From the NCBI GenBank assembly GCA_046350455.1, contig JAXMAM010000008.1, positions 1-64,000 on the forward strand: 64,000 nucleotides of DNA, written 5' to 3'. This document shows, piece by piece, positions 17,301 to 25,855 of this stretch. The DNA is from CAZXGD01 sp046350455 (GTDB lineage Bacteria; Planctomycetota; Phycisphaerae; Phycisphaerales; SM1A02). How positions within the stretch are numbered: position 1 is the stretch's first letter; every line of letters starts with the position of its first letter. A program made the translations under genes and the position numbers. Below the pieces are notes generated by a model. It saw only the letters and a list, made by a program, of their open reading frames with translations, did no database searches and had not been told where the DNA came from.

Positions 17301-18527
17301 AACCTGCTGGGCGGCCTGCGCATGCTGCCGCCGGGCGATGGCAGCCTGAGCTCGCCGTGGACCAGCATTGGCGACATCATGCTGCTGGGTGCGGACCCTG
17401 CCATGGTTCCGCAGGACATGCGCAACCTGATCCCAGAGCCGCTGCCCGGGCTGGATCCGGAGATCCAGCGCTCAGTGGCTGCTGCCTGGCGCGAGATGGG
17501 CTCTGGCTGGGTGCGCGGCGACGCTGCCCGCGTGAACAAGGGCGTGGCTGAGGTGGCGCGGCTGCTGCCCACGCTCAAGCCCAGCATCTATCCAGACCAG
17601 GCCCGTCTGGGCTGGGAGAGCTGGTACTTCCGCAACGGCAACATGAGCTGGGTGTGGTTGGTCTACCTCCTGGCCATCATCTTCCTGCTGCTGGGGCTGG
17701 TCTACCGCTGGAAGCGCGCCACCACGCTGGGACTGGTGGTCTTTGCAGTGGCCTTTGGCCTGCAGACCGCAGCCGTGGGTCTGCGCTGGTACATCAGTGG
17801 CCGCTGGCCCAACAGCAACATGTTCGAGGCCGTGACCACCGCAGCCTGGATGGGCGCGGCCCTGGCGGTGATCGCAGAGGTGCTGCTGCGGCGCACGCGC
17901 ATGCACGGCCTGCTGGCGCTGGGTGGCGCGGCCGGCGGCATGGTGGCGCTCATGTCGGCCTATCTGCTGCCCGCGCAGCTGAACCCAAACATCAGCAACA
18001 TGATGCCGGTGCTGCATGACGTGTGGCTGTACATCCACACCAACGTCATCATCTTCAGCTATGCCATCATCTTCATGGCGGCCATCTCTGCGCTGGCCTA
18101 CATGGCGGTGCGACTCCTGGGCGGCCCAGCGGTGTACGCGCGCGTGGGCGGAGCTGGCGCTGCGCTGGCCATGGCGGCAGGGGGCGGAAGCGCGCCTCCG
18201 CCTGCGTCGCGCAAGGCAGAGCTGGCAGAGGTGCTGGACGGCGTCACCATGCTGCTCATCGAGGTGAGCTTTGTCATGCTGTGGGCTGGCATTGTCATGG
18301 GCGCCATCTGGGCGGACCACAGCTGGGGCCGGCCGTGGGGCTGGGATCCCAAGGAAGTGTTCGCGCTGAACACCTTTGTGATCTTTGCGCTGCTCATCCA
18401 CGTGCGCTGGAAGGTGCGCGACAAGGGCCTGTGGACCGCTGTGCTGGCTGTGGTGGGCGCTGCAGTCATGCTCTTCAACTGGATCGTCATCAACTTCGTC
18501 ATCAGCGGGCTGCATTCGTATGCGTGA
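14322..18527 (+). CDS. Fused ResB-CcsA (CcsBA) cytochrome c biogenesis protein, system II
   Basis: A 1401-residue fusion of ResB (CcsB) and CcsA, the haem export and attachment machine of cytochrome c maturation system II. The N-terminal part has three membrane segments (residues about 12-130) and a very long periplasmic region. A further segment near 770 and another near 840 follow. A second soluble region leads into the CcsA half with at least six segments from about residue 1110. The haem-handling motif is WGRPWGWDPKEVF near residue 1339, and His residues flank it in HTNVIIFSYAIIF and LIHVRWK. The ATG at 14322 gives a hydrophobic N-terminus; the frame is open 75 nt further up. The soluble parts are much larger than in proteobacterial CcsBA, as is usual in planctomycetes. 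Confidence 0.9.
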   Translation: MPQAAVNPVVRLFSSVTFGIVLLVLLFVYMTVGSAGLIYPVHPNLLDSDAWVHAQVRQWRPFEMTEFEWFHWWPFDLLLGLLAANIVVTTIRRIPFRTVNLGVWMVHVGILVLIAGSVIYFGTKVEGETPVVRRQVLLELAGTGAAPATASMAAMPGNATTLGSGPDSYRIQVSSIDPAWELLSGPDKGKHAYSVNFMVQSGSGRFIRQVIAGYPQYTEDLVFTQDEKQPVKRAVKELGKPLVDEKLKITLDFQGQDWFYLKNDLNKSWALYLRRPGQTTWVERPIHGLPLYNDAVSSKDDVMPPASGEVDLHPISVDIPAVAADDPAKDVVLKATGYLRYAQLAGRWITGGPDDPVNPVVLVTVRADGGRQSQYRLVARDPQQRSADGGIIALRQISVESQLDALKHEPTLRFHIPGKNIVLGERVRDAVSPDPNAPMRPIGPPAEGYAYKVVSVQDDLPIGGRDLSVAILELKTPKGSFRRWVFSDPNLSRDLAPGETPAQAMAHGGQSWVDDSIEVTYAPGNGLAAVLLVAGPEPTRLRLVDSFNRTDPRVVPLEQGESVEIAGGLKMQVSSWMPRAMVERKPQQVPVEQRIRDARELFAMMQLNGPVEQPAWLKYHPWVFDRPEDVLRRYWFEPTTVTLKDGSQLEVLFARQRLPLPATVALDEFVLDTNVGGFSGDTSSIRNYTSMVRFRDRTPGGPGVWGLPERVSVNDPVEHDGYWFFQSQWDPPEESRQGGMASAGLNYTVLGVGNRNGVWVQMAGCVLAVLGMAYAFYVKPVIKRRAKQAVLEEIQTAKAEHRPPHFTHTGLWGVVLLAAALVGWSVPGAHALAPQQAQPQQGQAQQAAPVPFSQQVDLTPLGSVAVHTEGRLKSFGSYANSQMQFVTGSKRIAGQTPDFTYLDMMFRPDAYKDADCIYVKNREVRAQLAQALLRADPLLAERMKAFESTGLISPALLQRPELDQVRRMLEADLVRSAKQMDAIRSAQAVMEPMNLLGGLRMLPPGDGSLSSPWTSIGDIMLLGADPAMVPQDMRNLIPEPLPGLDPEIQRSVAAAWREMGSGWVRGDAARVNKGVAEVARLLPTLKPSIYPDQARLGWESWYFRNGNMSWVWLVYLLAIIFLLLGLVYRWKRATTLGLVVFAVAFGLQTAAVGLRWYISGRWPNSNMFEAVTTAAWMGAALAVIAEVLLRRTRMHGLLALGGAAGGMVALMSAYLLPAQLNPNISNMMPVLHDVWLYIHTNVIIFSYAIIFMAAISALAYMAVRLLGGPAVYARVGGAGAALAMAAGGGSAPPPASRKAELAEVLDGVTMLLIEVSFVMLWAGIVMGAIWADHSWGRPWGWDPKEVFALNTFVIFALLIHVRWKVRDKGLWTAVLAVVGAAVMLFNWIVINFVISGLHSYA

Positions 18528-20700
18528 CGCGCCGGGGTCTGCCAGCGTGGGGGCGGGGCATGGCAGCATGGCAGCGCGGTGGGGCTGGCCGCTCCTCCTG
18601 CTGGTGCTGCTGGGCGCGCTGGCTGCCTACTGGCCAGCGCTGCACGCAGGCTGGATCTGGGACGACGACTCCTACGTGACGCAGAATCCGGTGGTGCAGT
18701 CGCCGGATGGCATCTGGCTTGCGTGGGTGCCAGGCAAGACACCGCAGTACTACCCGCTGGTCTTCTGCAGCTTCTGGGTGCAGGTGGCGATTCATGGCGT
18801 GGAGCCATTTGGCTTCCATCTGGTGAACGTGCTGCTGCACCTGTGCAGCGCTGTGGTGTTGTGGCGCGTGCTGGTGCGGCTGGGCGTGCCAGGCGCGTGG
18901 CTGGCCGCTGCCATCTTTGCCCTCCACCCAGTGCAGGTGGAGAGCGTGGCTTGGGTGACCGAGCGAAAGAACGTGCTCAGCCTGCTGTGCGCGCTGTGCA
19001 GCACGTGGGCGTGGGTGCGCGGCACGCAGGATGGCCGTCCGCTGCGCAGCCGGGCAGGCTGGTTTGGCCTCTCGTTTGCGCTGTTCGTGGCGGCCATGCT
19101 GTCCAAGACCACGGCAGTGGCGGTGCCAGTGGGCCTGGCGGCGGTGGAGCTGTGGCAGCGGCGGGGCGGGGCGCAGCGGCCAGCTGGCCTGCTTCCCGCG
19201 CGCGGTGCAGCAGCGCTCATCGCGCCCTATCTGGTGATGGGCGTCCTCATGGGGCTCTACACCGCACACGTGGAGGCCACGCACGTGGGGGCCACAGGTG
19301 TGGAGTTCCACCGTGCGCCGCTGGACCGGCTGCTGCAGGCTGCGCAGGCGTGGTGGTTCTACGCCCGCACCTGGGTGTGGCCCGGCGAGCTGCTGTTTGT
19401 GTATCCGCCGTTTGAGCAGGGCGCTGGCCAGTGGATGGCGTGGGCTGCGCTGGCTGGCGGCGTGGCGGTGGCTGGCTGGGCGCTGTGGAGCTTCCGGCAG
19501 GGCAGGCCGGGATGGCTGGCGCTCTTCCTGGTCTACAGCGCTGGCGTGTTTCCAGCGCTGGGATTCATCAACGTCTATCCGCTGCGCTTTGCGCCGGTGG
19601 CAGACCACTTTGGCTATGTGGGTGGCGTGGCCATCTGCATTGGCCTGGGCTGGATGCTGGCCCGCGCGTGGGGCGCGGTGACGCGCAGCGGCCGCGTGCC
19701 GCAGTGGGTGGGCGCTGCCGCCTGCGCGCTCCTCCTTTCCACGCTGGCCACGCTCACCTGGACGCAGACGCTGCACTACCAGGACGAGGCCACCCTGTGG
19801 AGCTGGACGCTGGAGCGCAACCCGCGCGCATGGCTGGCTGCCAACAACCTGGCGTCCATCGAGCTTGCGGCCACGCGCGCAGCGCTGGAGAACGACGACA
19901 CCGCTGCCCGCGACGAGCACCTGGCGCGGGCCACCGCGCTGGTGGAGCGCGCTGCGGCGGGCGCAGCCGAGTCTGGCGTGCCTGACCTGCCAGTCTTCTC
20001 CAATCTGAGCGAGGTGCGCCGCCTGCAGAACCGTCTGCCAGAGGCGCTGGCAGCCATCAACCAGGCTGTGGACCTGCAGCCGCGGTACGCCGGCACGCGC
20101 TGGCAGCGCGGGCGCCTGCGCGAGCTGACAGGCGACGAAGCTGGCGCCGCAGAGGACTACGCGGTAGCGGTGCTCGAGGACCCCGAGAGCGCGCTCTACC
20201 TGCGCGAGCAGATCCGCCATCTGGTGAAGCAGAAGCGCGTTCCAGAGGCGCGCGACGCAGCCACCCGTCTGGCGCGCATGGAGCCAGAGGACCCCGAGAC
20301 GCAGGGCAACCTGGCCAGTCTGCTGCTGGAGACAGGGGACATCGCTGGCGCCCGCCTGCAGTTTGAGCGCGCGCTCTCCATGGCAGCAGAGCCGCTGGCC
20401 ACCATCATGGCGGTGCGCATGGCCGACGCCTGCCTGCGCGCCCCGCTGGACCCGCGCTGGACTGCACGCGGGCTGGAGCTTGGCAAGCAGCTGGTGATCC
20501 GCACCGAGGGCAAGGAGCCCATCTCGCTGCTGATGCTGGCACTGGGGCAGGCCACCACCGGCGACGCAGACAGCGCGCGGAAGTCGCTGGCTGTGGCAGA
20601 CGCGCTGCTGGCGCAGGCCACGCCAGAGCAGAAGCAGGTGGCCGCTGAGGTGCGCGCGCGCGTTGTGGAGCGCCTGTCAGGCGCTCTCCCCACCAGCTGA
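18520..20700 (+). CDS. GT-C-type membrane protein with C-terminal TPR repeats (TMTC-like)
   Basis: A 726-residue polytopic protein. After an N-terminal segment it has WIWDDDSYVTQNPVV, the acidic loop-1 motif of GT-C glycosyltransferases and of the TMTC O-mannosyltransferases. HPVQVESVAWVTERKNVLS and FHLVNVLLHL are typical of bacterial TMTC-like/TPR proteins common in planctomycetes. About ten membrane segments end near residue 415. The rest is helical TPR-type repeat (for example ALAAINQAVDLQPRYAGTRWQRG). Start ATG 18520 overlaps the ccsBA stop by 8 nt; ATG 18568 is an alternative. The acceptor is unknown. Its 3' end overlaps the convergent ABC gene by 24 nt. Confidence 0.78.
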   Translation: MRDAPGSASVGAGHGSMAARWGWPLLLLVLLGALAAYWPALHAGWIWDDDSYVTQNPVVQSPDGIWLAWVPGKTPQYYPLVFCSFWVQVAIHGVEPFGFHLVNVLLHLCSAVVLWRVLVRLGVPGAWLAAAIFALHPVQVESVAWVTERKNVLSLLCALCSTWAWVRGTQDGRPLRSRAGWFGLSFALFVAAMLSKTTAVAVPVGLAAVELWQRRGGAQRPAGLLPARGAAALIAPYLVMGVLMGLYTAHVEATHVGATGVEFHRAPLDRLLQAAQAWWFYARTWVWPGELLFVYPPFEQGAGQWMAWAALAGGVAVAGWALWSFRQGRPGWLALFLVYSAGVFPALGFINVYPLRFAPVADHFGYVGGVAICIGLGWMLARAWGAVTRSGRVPQWVGAAACALLLSTLATLTWTQTLHYQDEATLWSWTLERNPRAWLAANNLASIELAATRAALENDDTAARDEHLARATALVERAAAGAAESGVPDLPVFSNLSEVRRLQNRLPEALAAINQAVDLQPRYAGTRWQRGRLRELTGDEAGAAEDYAVAVLEDPESALYLREQIRHLVKQKRVPEARDAATRLARMEPEDPETQGNLASLLLETGDIAGARLQFERALSMAAEPLATIMAVRMADACLRAPLDPRWTARGLELGKQLVIRTEGKEPISLLMLALGQATTGDADSARKSLAVADALLAQATPEQKQVAAEVRARVVERLSGALPTS

Positions 20701-22599
20701 TTCCTGGGGCAGGCCAGCCACCGAGCCATCCTCGTCCTCTGCTGCGCCGCCCAGCAGCGAGCGCTCGCGCGTCTCCACAAACTGGCGGACGTACAGCGCG
20801 TGGTAGCGCCCATTGGCGCGCATGAGCTCGGCGTGCGAGCCGCTCTCCACGATGCGGCCACGGTCCACCAGCAGGATGCGCGTGGCGTGGCGGATGGTGC
20901 TCAGCCGGTGCGCGATGACAAAGCTGATGCGGTCGGCCAGCACTGCTTCCACTGCGCGCTGGATCTGGCGCTCGGTCTCGCTGTCCACGCTGCTGGTGGC
21001 TTCGTCCAGCACAAACACATCCGGGTCCTTCAGGAACACGCGGGCCAGGCTGATGAGCTGGCGCTGGCCAAGGCTCAGGCGTTCGCCACCTTCGCCCACC
21101 ACAAAGTGCCACTGCTTCTCCAGACGCTGGATGAACTCGTCCGCGCCCACCGCGCGCGCCGCAGCCATGATCTCCTGCTCGGTGGCGTCCAGCCGGCCGT
21201 AGCGCAGGTTCTCCAGGATGCTCACGTTGCGCAGCCAGGGCGACTGCTGCACCACGCCCAGGCGGCCCTGGTGCCAGGCCAGCGCGCGCTCGCGCATGTC
21301 CACGCCGTCCAGCAGAATGCGCCCAGCCGTGGGCTCGTAGAAGCGCCCAGCCAGGTTCACGATGGTGGTCTTGCCAGCGCCCGTGGGGCCCACCAGCGCG
21401 ATGGTCTCGCCAGCCTTCACTGTGAGGTCGAAGTCCTGCAGCACAGGCTCGCCTGGCACGTACCAGAACTGCACGCGTTCAAAGGTGATGGTGCGGATGC
21501 GCGGCGCGCCGCCGTCCAGCGCCTGCCCCGGTGCAGGCCCGCCCGCTGCAGCCACCGCCTCCACGCGGGCGCGCACAGCGGGTGAGTCCTGGATCTCAGG
21601 CACCGTGTCAATGAGCGACTGCACGCGCTCCGCCGCCGCCTGCGCGCCCAGCAGATCCACGATGCGCTGACTGGCGTCAATCATGGGCCACGTGAACAGC
21701 AGCGCGTACTGCATGAACGCGATCAGCTGGCCAGGTGTCAGCCCGCCCACCTCCACGCGCAGGCCGCCGCGCCACAGCGCGATGCCCACGCCCAGGAAGC
21801 TGGTGGACAGCACGAACGGCACAAACACGCTGGACTGGAAGGCGTTGCGGAAGCTGTGCTCCTCCATCTCGCCGGCCAGCACCTGGAACTCGGCGTCGCT
21901 GGCGGCCTCGCGCGCCAGGCTCTTGGTGGTGCGCACGCCAGCGATACTCTCGTTGAACGAGGCGGTGATGCGCGAATTGGTGCGGCGCATCAGGCGCGAG
22001 CTGTGCAGCAGCCGGCGCTGGAAGAACGCGGCGGCAAAGGCCAGGATGGGCAGCAGCGCCATCATCCACAGCGCCACGCGCCAGTCCAGGAGCAGCATGA
22101 AGGTGGCGCTGCCACCCACCACGGCGGTGGCCCAGAAGGCGTCCAGGATCACCCACGGCGCGATGCCGCTCACCTTGCCGCAATCGCTCGTGAGGCGCGA
22201 CACCAGCCAGCCGGTGGGGCGGCGGTCGAACCAGGCAAAGGGCAGCGTCTGCAGGCGGTCGAAGGCGCGCTCGCGCAGCTCGAATGCCAGCCACGCGCTC
22301 AGGCGGCCAGCGGCGGCGATGAACGCCCACACGCTCACGGCAAAGATCACCGCCGTGCTGGCCCACGCAGCCACCAGCCACCAGAAGCGGGGCGTGGTGC
22401 CGTGCGTGGCAGCCTCGTCAAACAGCCATGCGTTCAGCGTGGGGCGGAAGCTCTCCAGGATCGCCACCGCCACGCCAGCGCCAATGAGGATCGCAGCGGC
22501 CTCGCGGCGCTTGAGCGCTGTGCCCAGCACGCGGCGCCACAGCCCCAGGGCCAGGCCCTTGGGCGGCGGTCCGTCCAGATCGTCCTGCAAGGCGCTCAT
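20677..22599 (-). CDS. ABC exporter, fused membrane and ATPase domains (second of a pair)
   Basis: A 640-residue half-transporter. It has a six-helix ABC-type membrane domain (residues about 35-340, with the intracellular loop FAWFDRRPTGWLVSRLTSD), then the ATPase with Walker A GPTGAGKTT, signature LSLGQRQ, Walker B VFVLDEATSSVD and switch IAHRLST. The signature has Leu in place of the usual Gly after LS. It starts in the stop of the upstream ABC gene (ATGA), so the two probably form a heterodimer. The substrate cannot be read from sequence. The last residues overlap the convergent TMTC-like gene. Confidence 0.9.
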   Translation of the reverse strand: MSALQDDLDGPPPKGLALGLWRRVLGTALKRREAAAILIGAGVAVAILESFRPTLNAWLFDEAATHGTTPRFWWLVAAWASTAVIFAVSVWAFIAAAGRLSAWLAFELRERAFDRLQTLPFAWFDRRPTGWLVSRLTSDCGKVSGIAPWVILDAFWATAVVGGSATFMLLLDWRVALWMMALLPILAFAAAFFQRRLLHSSRLMRRTNSRITASFNESIAGVRTTKSLAREAASDAEFQVLAGEMEEHSFRNAFQSSVFVPFVLSTSFLGVGIALWRGGLRVEVGGLTPGQLIAFMQYALLFTWPMIDASQRIVDLLGAQAAAERVQSLIDTVPEIQDSPAVRARVEAVAAAGGPAPGQALDGGAPRIRTITFERVQFWYVPGEPVLQDFDLTVKAGETIALVGPTGAGKTTIVNLAGRFYEPTAGRILLDGVDMRERALAWHQGRLGVVQQSPWLRNVSILENLRYGRLDATEQEIMAAARAVGADEFIQRLEKQWHFVVGEGGERLSLGQRQLISLARVFLKDPDVFVLDEATSSVDSETERQIQRAVEAVLADRISFVIAHRLSTIRHATRILLVDRGRIVESGSHAELMRANGRYHALYVRQFVETRERSLLGGAAEDEDGSVAGLPQESAGGESA

Positions 22600-24440
22600 G
22601 GTGCAGCCTCCTCTGCCTCAAGCTCTGCCTGAATCTCCCACAGGCGGCGGTACAGGCCGGGGCGCTGCAGCAGCTCGCGATGCGTGCCCTGGTCTGTCAC
22701 CTTGCCGCCTTCCAGCACCACGATGCGGTCTGCCTCTGCCAGCGTGCTCAGACGATGCGCGATGAGGAGCGTGGGCAGCCTGCCGCGGCGAGCGCGCATG
22801 GCGTCCAGGATGCGCCGCTCTGTCTCGGTGTCCACTGCGCTCAGCGCGTCGTCCAGGATCATGAGGTCTGCGTCGCGCACCAGCGCGCGCGCGATGGCCA
22901 GGCGCTGCCGCTGCCCGCCGCTGAGGGTGATGCCGCGCTCGCCGATGATGGTGTCGTACCCCTGCTGAAAGCGCTCCACGCTGGCGTGGATGGCCGCATC
23001 CTCTGCTGCCGACACCACGCACTCGTGCGTCAGGCCAGCGCGGGCCAGGCGCACGTTGTCGCGCACGCTGCGGCTGTACAGGAAGGGGGGCTGGAGCACC
23101 GTGGCCGTGCGCGCGCGCACCAGGCGCCGGTCCAGCTGCGCCAGCGGCGTGCCACCAATGGAGATGGTTCCGCCCGTTGGCTCGTAGAAGCGCTGGAGCA
23201 GCGCCGCCACCGTGGTCTTGCCGCTGCCAGACGGACCCATGATGGCCACCGTCTCGCCCGGGCCAATGCGGAACGACACGCCGTCAAGCACCGCAGCGCC
23301 CTTGGGGTATGCAAAGCGCACGTCGTGGAACTCCACGCCGCCAGCGGGCAAGCGCTCCTCTGGCCCTGGATCTGTGGCGCGAGCCTCTTCTTCTGGCGTG
23401 TCCAGCACCTCATGCAGGCGCTCCAGTGCCACCAGGGCCTTGCCCAGGTCTGCCAGCATGCGGCCCAGCATGCGGATGGGCCAGATGTACATGTTGGACG
23501 CGAACAGGAAGAAGAAGTACTCGCCAGCGCCCAGCGTGCCGTGCGCCACGCGCCACATGCCCACCACCAGCACCAGCAGCAGTTGCAGCAGGCAGGTGGC
23601 GTCGCTCAGGCTCCAGAAGCGCGCAAAGGCGCGGAACAGCTCGATGTCCGCCTCCCGGTGCTCTGCGTTGCGCGCGCGGAACTCCTGGCGCTCGAACTCC
23701 TGGCGGCCAAAGGCGCGCACCACGCGGATGCCGGTGATGTTCTCCTGCGAACGGGCGGTCAGGCGGCCTTCTGCCTCGTCCTTGGTGCGGAACTTCACGC
23801 TGACCACGCGGAAGTAGAAGATGGCGAACAGCACGATGGGCACCACCAGCGCCACGCTCACCAGCGCCATGCCAGTGTCGATGGACAGCATGAGCGGCAC
23901 TGCCAGGAGCAGCAGCAGCACCGAGCGGCCCATTTCCGCCACCTGGTTGGAGAGCAGGTTCTGCACGGTGTCCACGTCGCTAGTGCAGCGCTGGAGCAGG
24001 TCGCCGCTCTCGGTGCGGTCAAAGTAGGAGCAGGGCAGCCGCAGCAGATGGCGGTGCACGCGCTCGCGCAGGCGCCGGACGCTGCGCTGCGCCGCGCGCG
24101 CGGTCATCCGCCCGCGCAGCACCGCCAGGAAGGCGGCCACCAGCGCTGCGGCGCCAATCACCGTGGCGGGAATCCACAGGTGCTCGCGCACCCGCTCCGC
24201 GCCGCCCATGGTTCCCATGATCCACTGGCTGATCGCTGGGGCAGTGCGCCCTGGCTGTGCGAACACTGTGTCCATCACGCTCTGCGGCACCAGCGGCACC
24301 ACGTACTGCAGCGCCGCCACCAGGCCCTGCACGCCGATGCTGGCGGCGTACAGCGGCCGGTCCTTGCCAAGGACCGTCCACAGGTCTGTCAGGCGTCGGA
24401 TCGAGGGTGCGGGTGGCTTCTTGGCGCTCGGCTGCGTCAC
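22596..24440 (-). CDS. ABC exporter, fused membrane and ATPase domains (first of a pair)
   Basis: A 614-residue half-transporter, paralogous to its downstream partner. The membrane domain includes YFDRTESGDLLQRCTSDVDTVQN. The ATPase has GPSGSGKTT, canonical LSGGQRQRLAIARAL, LMILDDALSAVD and IAHRLST. The Walker B reads LDDALSAVD: the catalytic glutamate that follows the Walker B aspartate is Asp here, while the partner keeps Glu. This is the usual asymmetry of heterodimeric exporters with one degenerate site. GTG start at 24440 lies in the enolase stop (GTGA). Confidence 0.9.
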   Translation of the reverse strand: MTQPSAKKPPAPSIRRLTDLWTVLGKDRPLYAASIGVQGLVAALQYVVPLVPQSVMDTVFAQPGRTAPAISQWIMGTMGGAERVREHLWIPATVIGAAALVAAFLAVLRGRMTARAAQRSVRRLRERVHRHLLRLPCSYFDRTESGDLLQRCTSDVDTVQNLLSNQVAEMGRSVLLLLLAVPLMLSIDTGMALVSVALVVPIVLFAIFYFRVVSVKFRTKDEAEGRLTARSQENITGIRVVRAFGRQEFERQEFRARNAEHREADIELFRAFARFWSLSDATCLLQLLLVLVVGMWRVAHGTLGAGEYFFFLFASNMYIWPIRMLGRMLADLGKALVALERLHEVLDTPEEEARATDPGPEERLPAGGVEFHDVRFAYPKGAAVLDGVSFRIGPGETVAIMGPSGSGKTTVAALLQRFYEPTGGTISIGGTPLAQLDRRLVRARTATVLQPPFLYSRSVRDNVRLARAGLTHECVVSAAEDAAIHASVERFQQGYDTIIGERGITLSGGQRQRLAIARALVRDADLMILDDALSAVDTETERRILDAMRARRGRLPTLLIAHRLSTLAEADRIVVLEGGKVTDQGTHRELLQRPGLYRRLWEIQAELEAEEAAP

Positions 24441-25729
24441 GGCTTGGGTATTCCGTAGACAGCCGCGGACCCCAGCTCTTCTGCGATCCGCAGCAGCTGG
24501 TTGTACTTGGCTGTGCGGTCCGTGCGCGCTGGCGCTCCGGTCTTGATCTGGCCGCAGTTGGTGGCCACCGCCAGGTCGGCGATGGTGGTGTCCTCTGTCT
24601 CGCCGCTGCGGTGGCTGAGCACAGCGCGGTAGCCGTTGCGGACCGCCATGTTCACAGCATCCAGCGTCTCGGTGAGCGTGCCGATCTGGTTCACCTTCAC
24701 CAGGATCGCATTGGCGCAGCCTTCCTGGATGCCGCGCTGCAGGAACTCTGGATTGGTCACGAACAGGTCGTCGCCCACCAGCTGCATGGTGCCGCCCAGC
24801 GCTGTGGTGAGGTCCTTCCAGCCCTTCCAGTCATCCTCTGCCAGGCCGTCTTCCAGGCTGCGGATTGGCCACTTCTTGGCCCAGCGCTCCCACATGGCGA
24901 TCATCTCGTCGCTGCCCACCACCTTCTTGGCGTCGCTCTTGAAGAAGCAGTACCCCTTCTTCTTGCGGGCCTTGGCTTCGTTGGCCAGCTCGCTGGTGGC
25001 AGGGTCCAGGCAGATGACGATCTGGCGGCCCAGGTCATAGCCGGCCTTCTTCACAGCCTTGGAGATCACCTCGCAGGCGGCCTCGTTGCTGGGCAGATTG
25101 GGTGCGAATCCGCCCTCGTCGCCCACAGCGGTGCTCAGGCCGTCGTCGTGCAGCACCTTGCGGAGGGAGTGATAGACCTCCACGCCTGCGCGCAGCGCCT
25201 CGCCAAAGTCCGCAAAACCCACGGGCTGCACCATGAACTCCTGGAAGTCCACGCTGTTGTCCGCGTGCTTGCCGCCGTTCAGGATGTTGAGCATGGGAGC
25301 TGGCAGGCGGCGCGCACCAGCGCCTCCCAGGTAGCGGTACATCGGCAGCCGGCAGGCCGACGCCGCAGCGTGCGCCACAGCCATGCTGACTCCCAGCAGC
25401 GCGTTGGCGCCCATGGCGGCCTTGTTGGGCGTGCCGTCGAACTCGATCATGGAGTGGTCTACGCCAGCCTGGTCGCGCGCGTCCAGCCCCAGCACCAGCG
25501 GCGCCAGGCGGCCATTCACGTTGGCCACCGCCTTGGTCACGCCCTTGCCCAGCCAGCGGCCCTTGTCGCCGTCGCGCAACTCCACAGCCTCGTGCTCGCC
25601 GGTGCTGGCGCCGCTTGGCACCAGCGCGCGGCCCACAGCGCCGCCGTCCAGCATCACCTCGCACTCAAGCGAAGGGTTGCCGCGGGAATCCAGGATCTGG
25701 CGTGCGTGGACCGATGCGATCTCGAACAT
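24437..25729 (-). CDS. eno: Enolase (phosphopyruvate hydratase)
   Basis: Glycolytic enzyme converting 2-phosphoglycerate to phosphoenolpyruvate. All landmarks are present in the 430-residue protein: ARQILDSRGNPS, VPSGASTGEHEAVELRDGD, the Mg-site SLEDGLAEDDW and DDLFVTN, the catalytic Lys in ILVKVNQIGT, and SHRSGETEDTTIADLAVA. Complete and typical. It is the first gene of an apparent three-gene reverse operon, with overlapping starts into two ABC exporter genes, an unusual setting for eno. Confidence 0.98.
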   Translation of the reverse strand: MFEIASVHARQILDSRGNPSLECEVMLDGGAVGRALVPSGASTGEHEAVELRDGDKGRWLGKGVTKAVANVNGRLAPLVLGLDARDQAGVDHSMIEFDGTPNKAAMGANALLGVSMAVAHAAASACRLPMYRYLGGAGARRLPAPMLNILNGGKHADNSVDFQEFMVQPVGFADFGEALRAGVEVYHSLRKVLHDDGLSTAVGDEGGFAPNLPSNEAACEVISKAVKKAGYDLGRQIVICLDPATSELANEAKARKKKGYCFFKSDAKKVVGSDEMIAMWERWAKKWPIRSLEDGLAEDDWKGWKDLTTALGGTMQLVGDDLFVTNPEFLQRGIQEGCANAILVKVNQIGTLTETLDAVNMAVRNGYRAVLSHRSGETEDTTIADLAVATNCGQIKTGAPARTDRTAKYNQLLRIAEELGSAAVYGIPKP

Positions 25730-25855
25730 GACATGGCTCCGCAGAGGGCAGGCGTGCGACGCCCGCGGCAGCGCGCCGCGGCGAACCGCGCAGGATACGA
25801 AGCAGCACGCCGCTCCGCAGCGGGCGGCGGCCAGGTGAACGCAAAGGGTTGGTTT

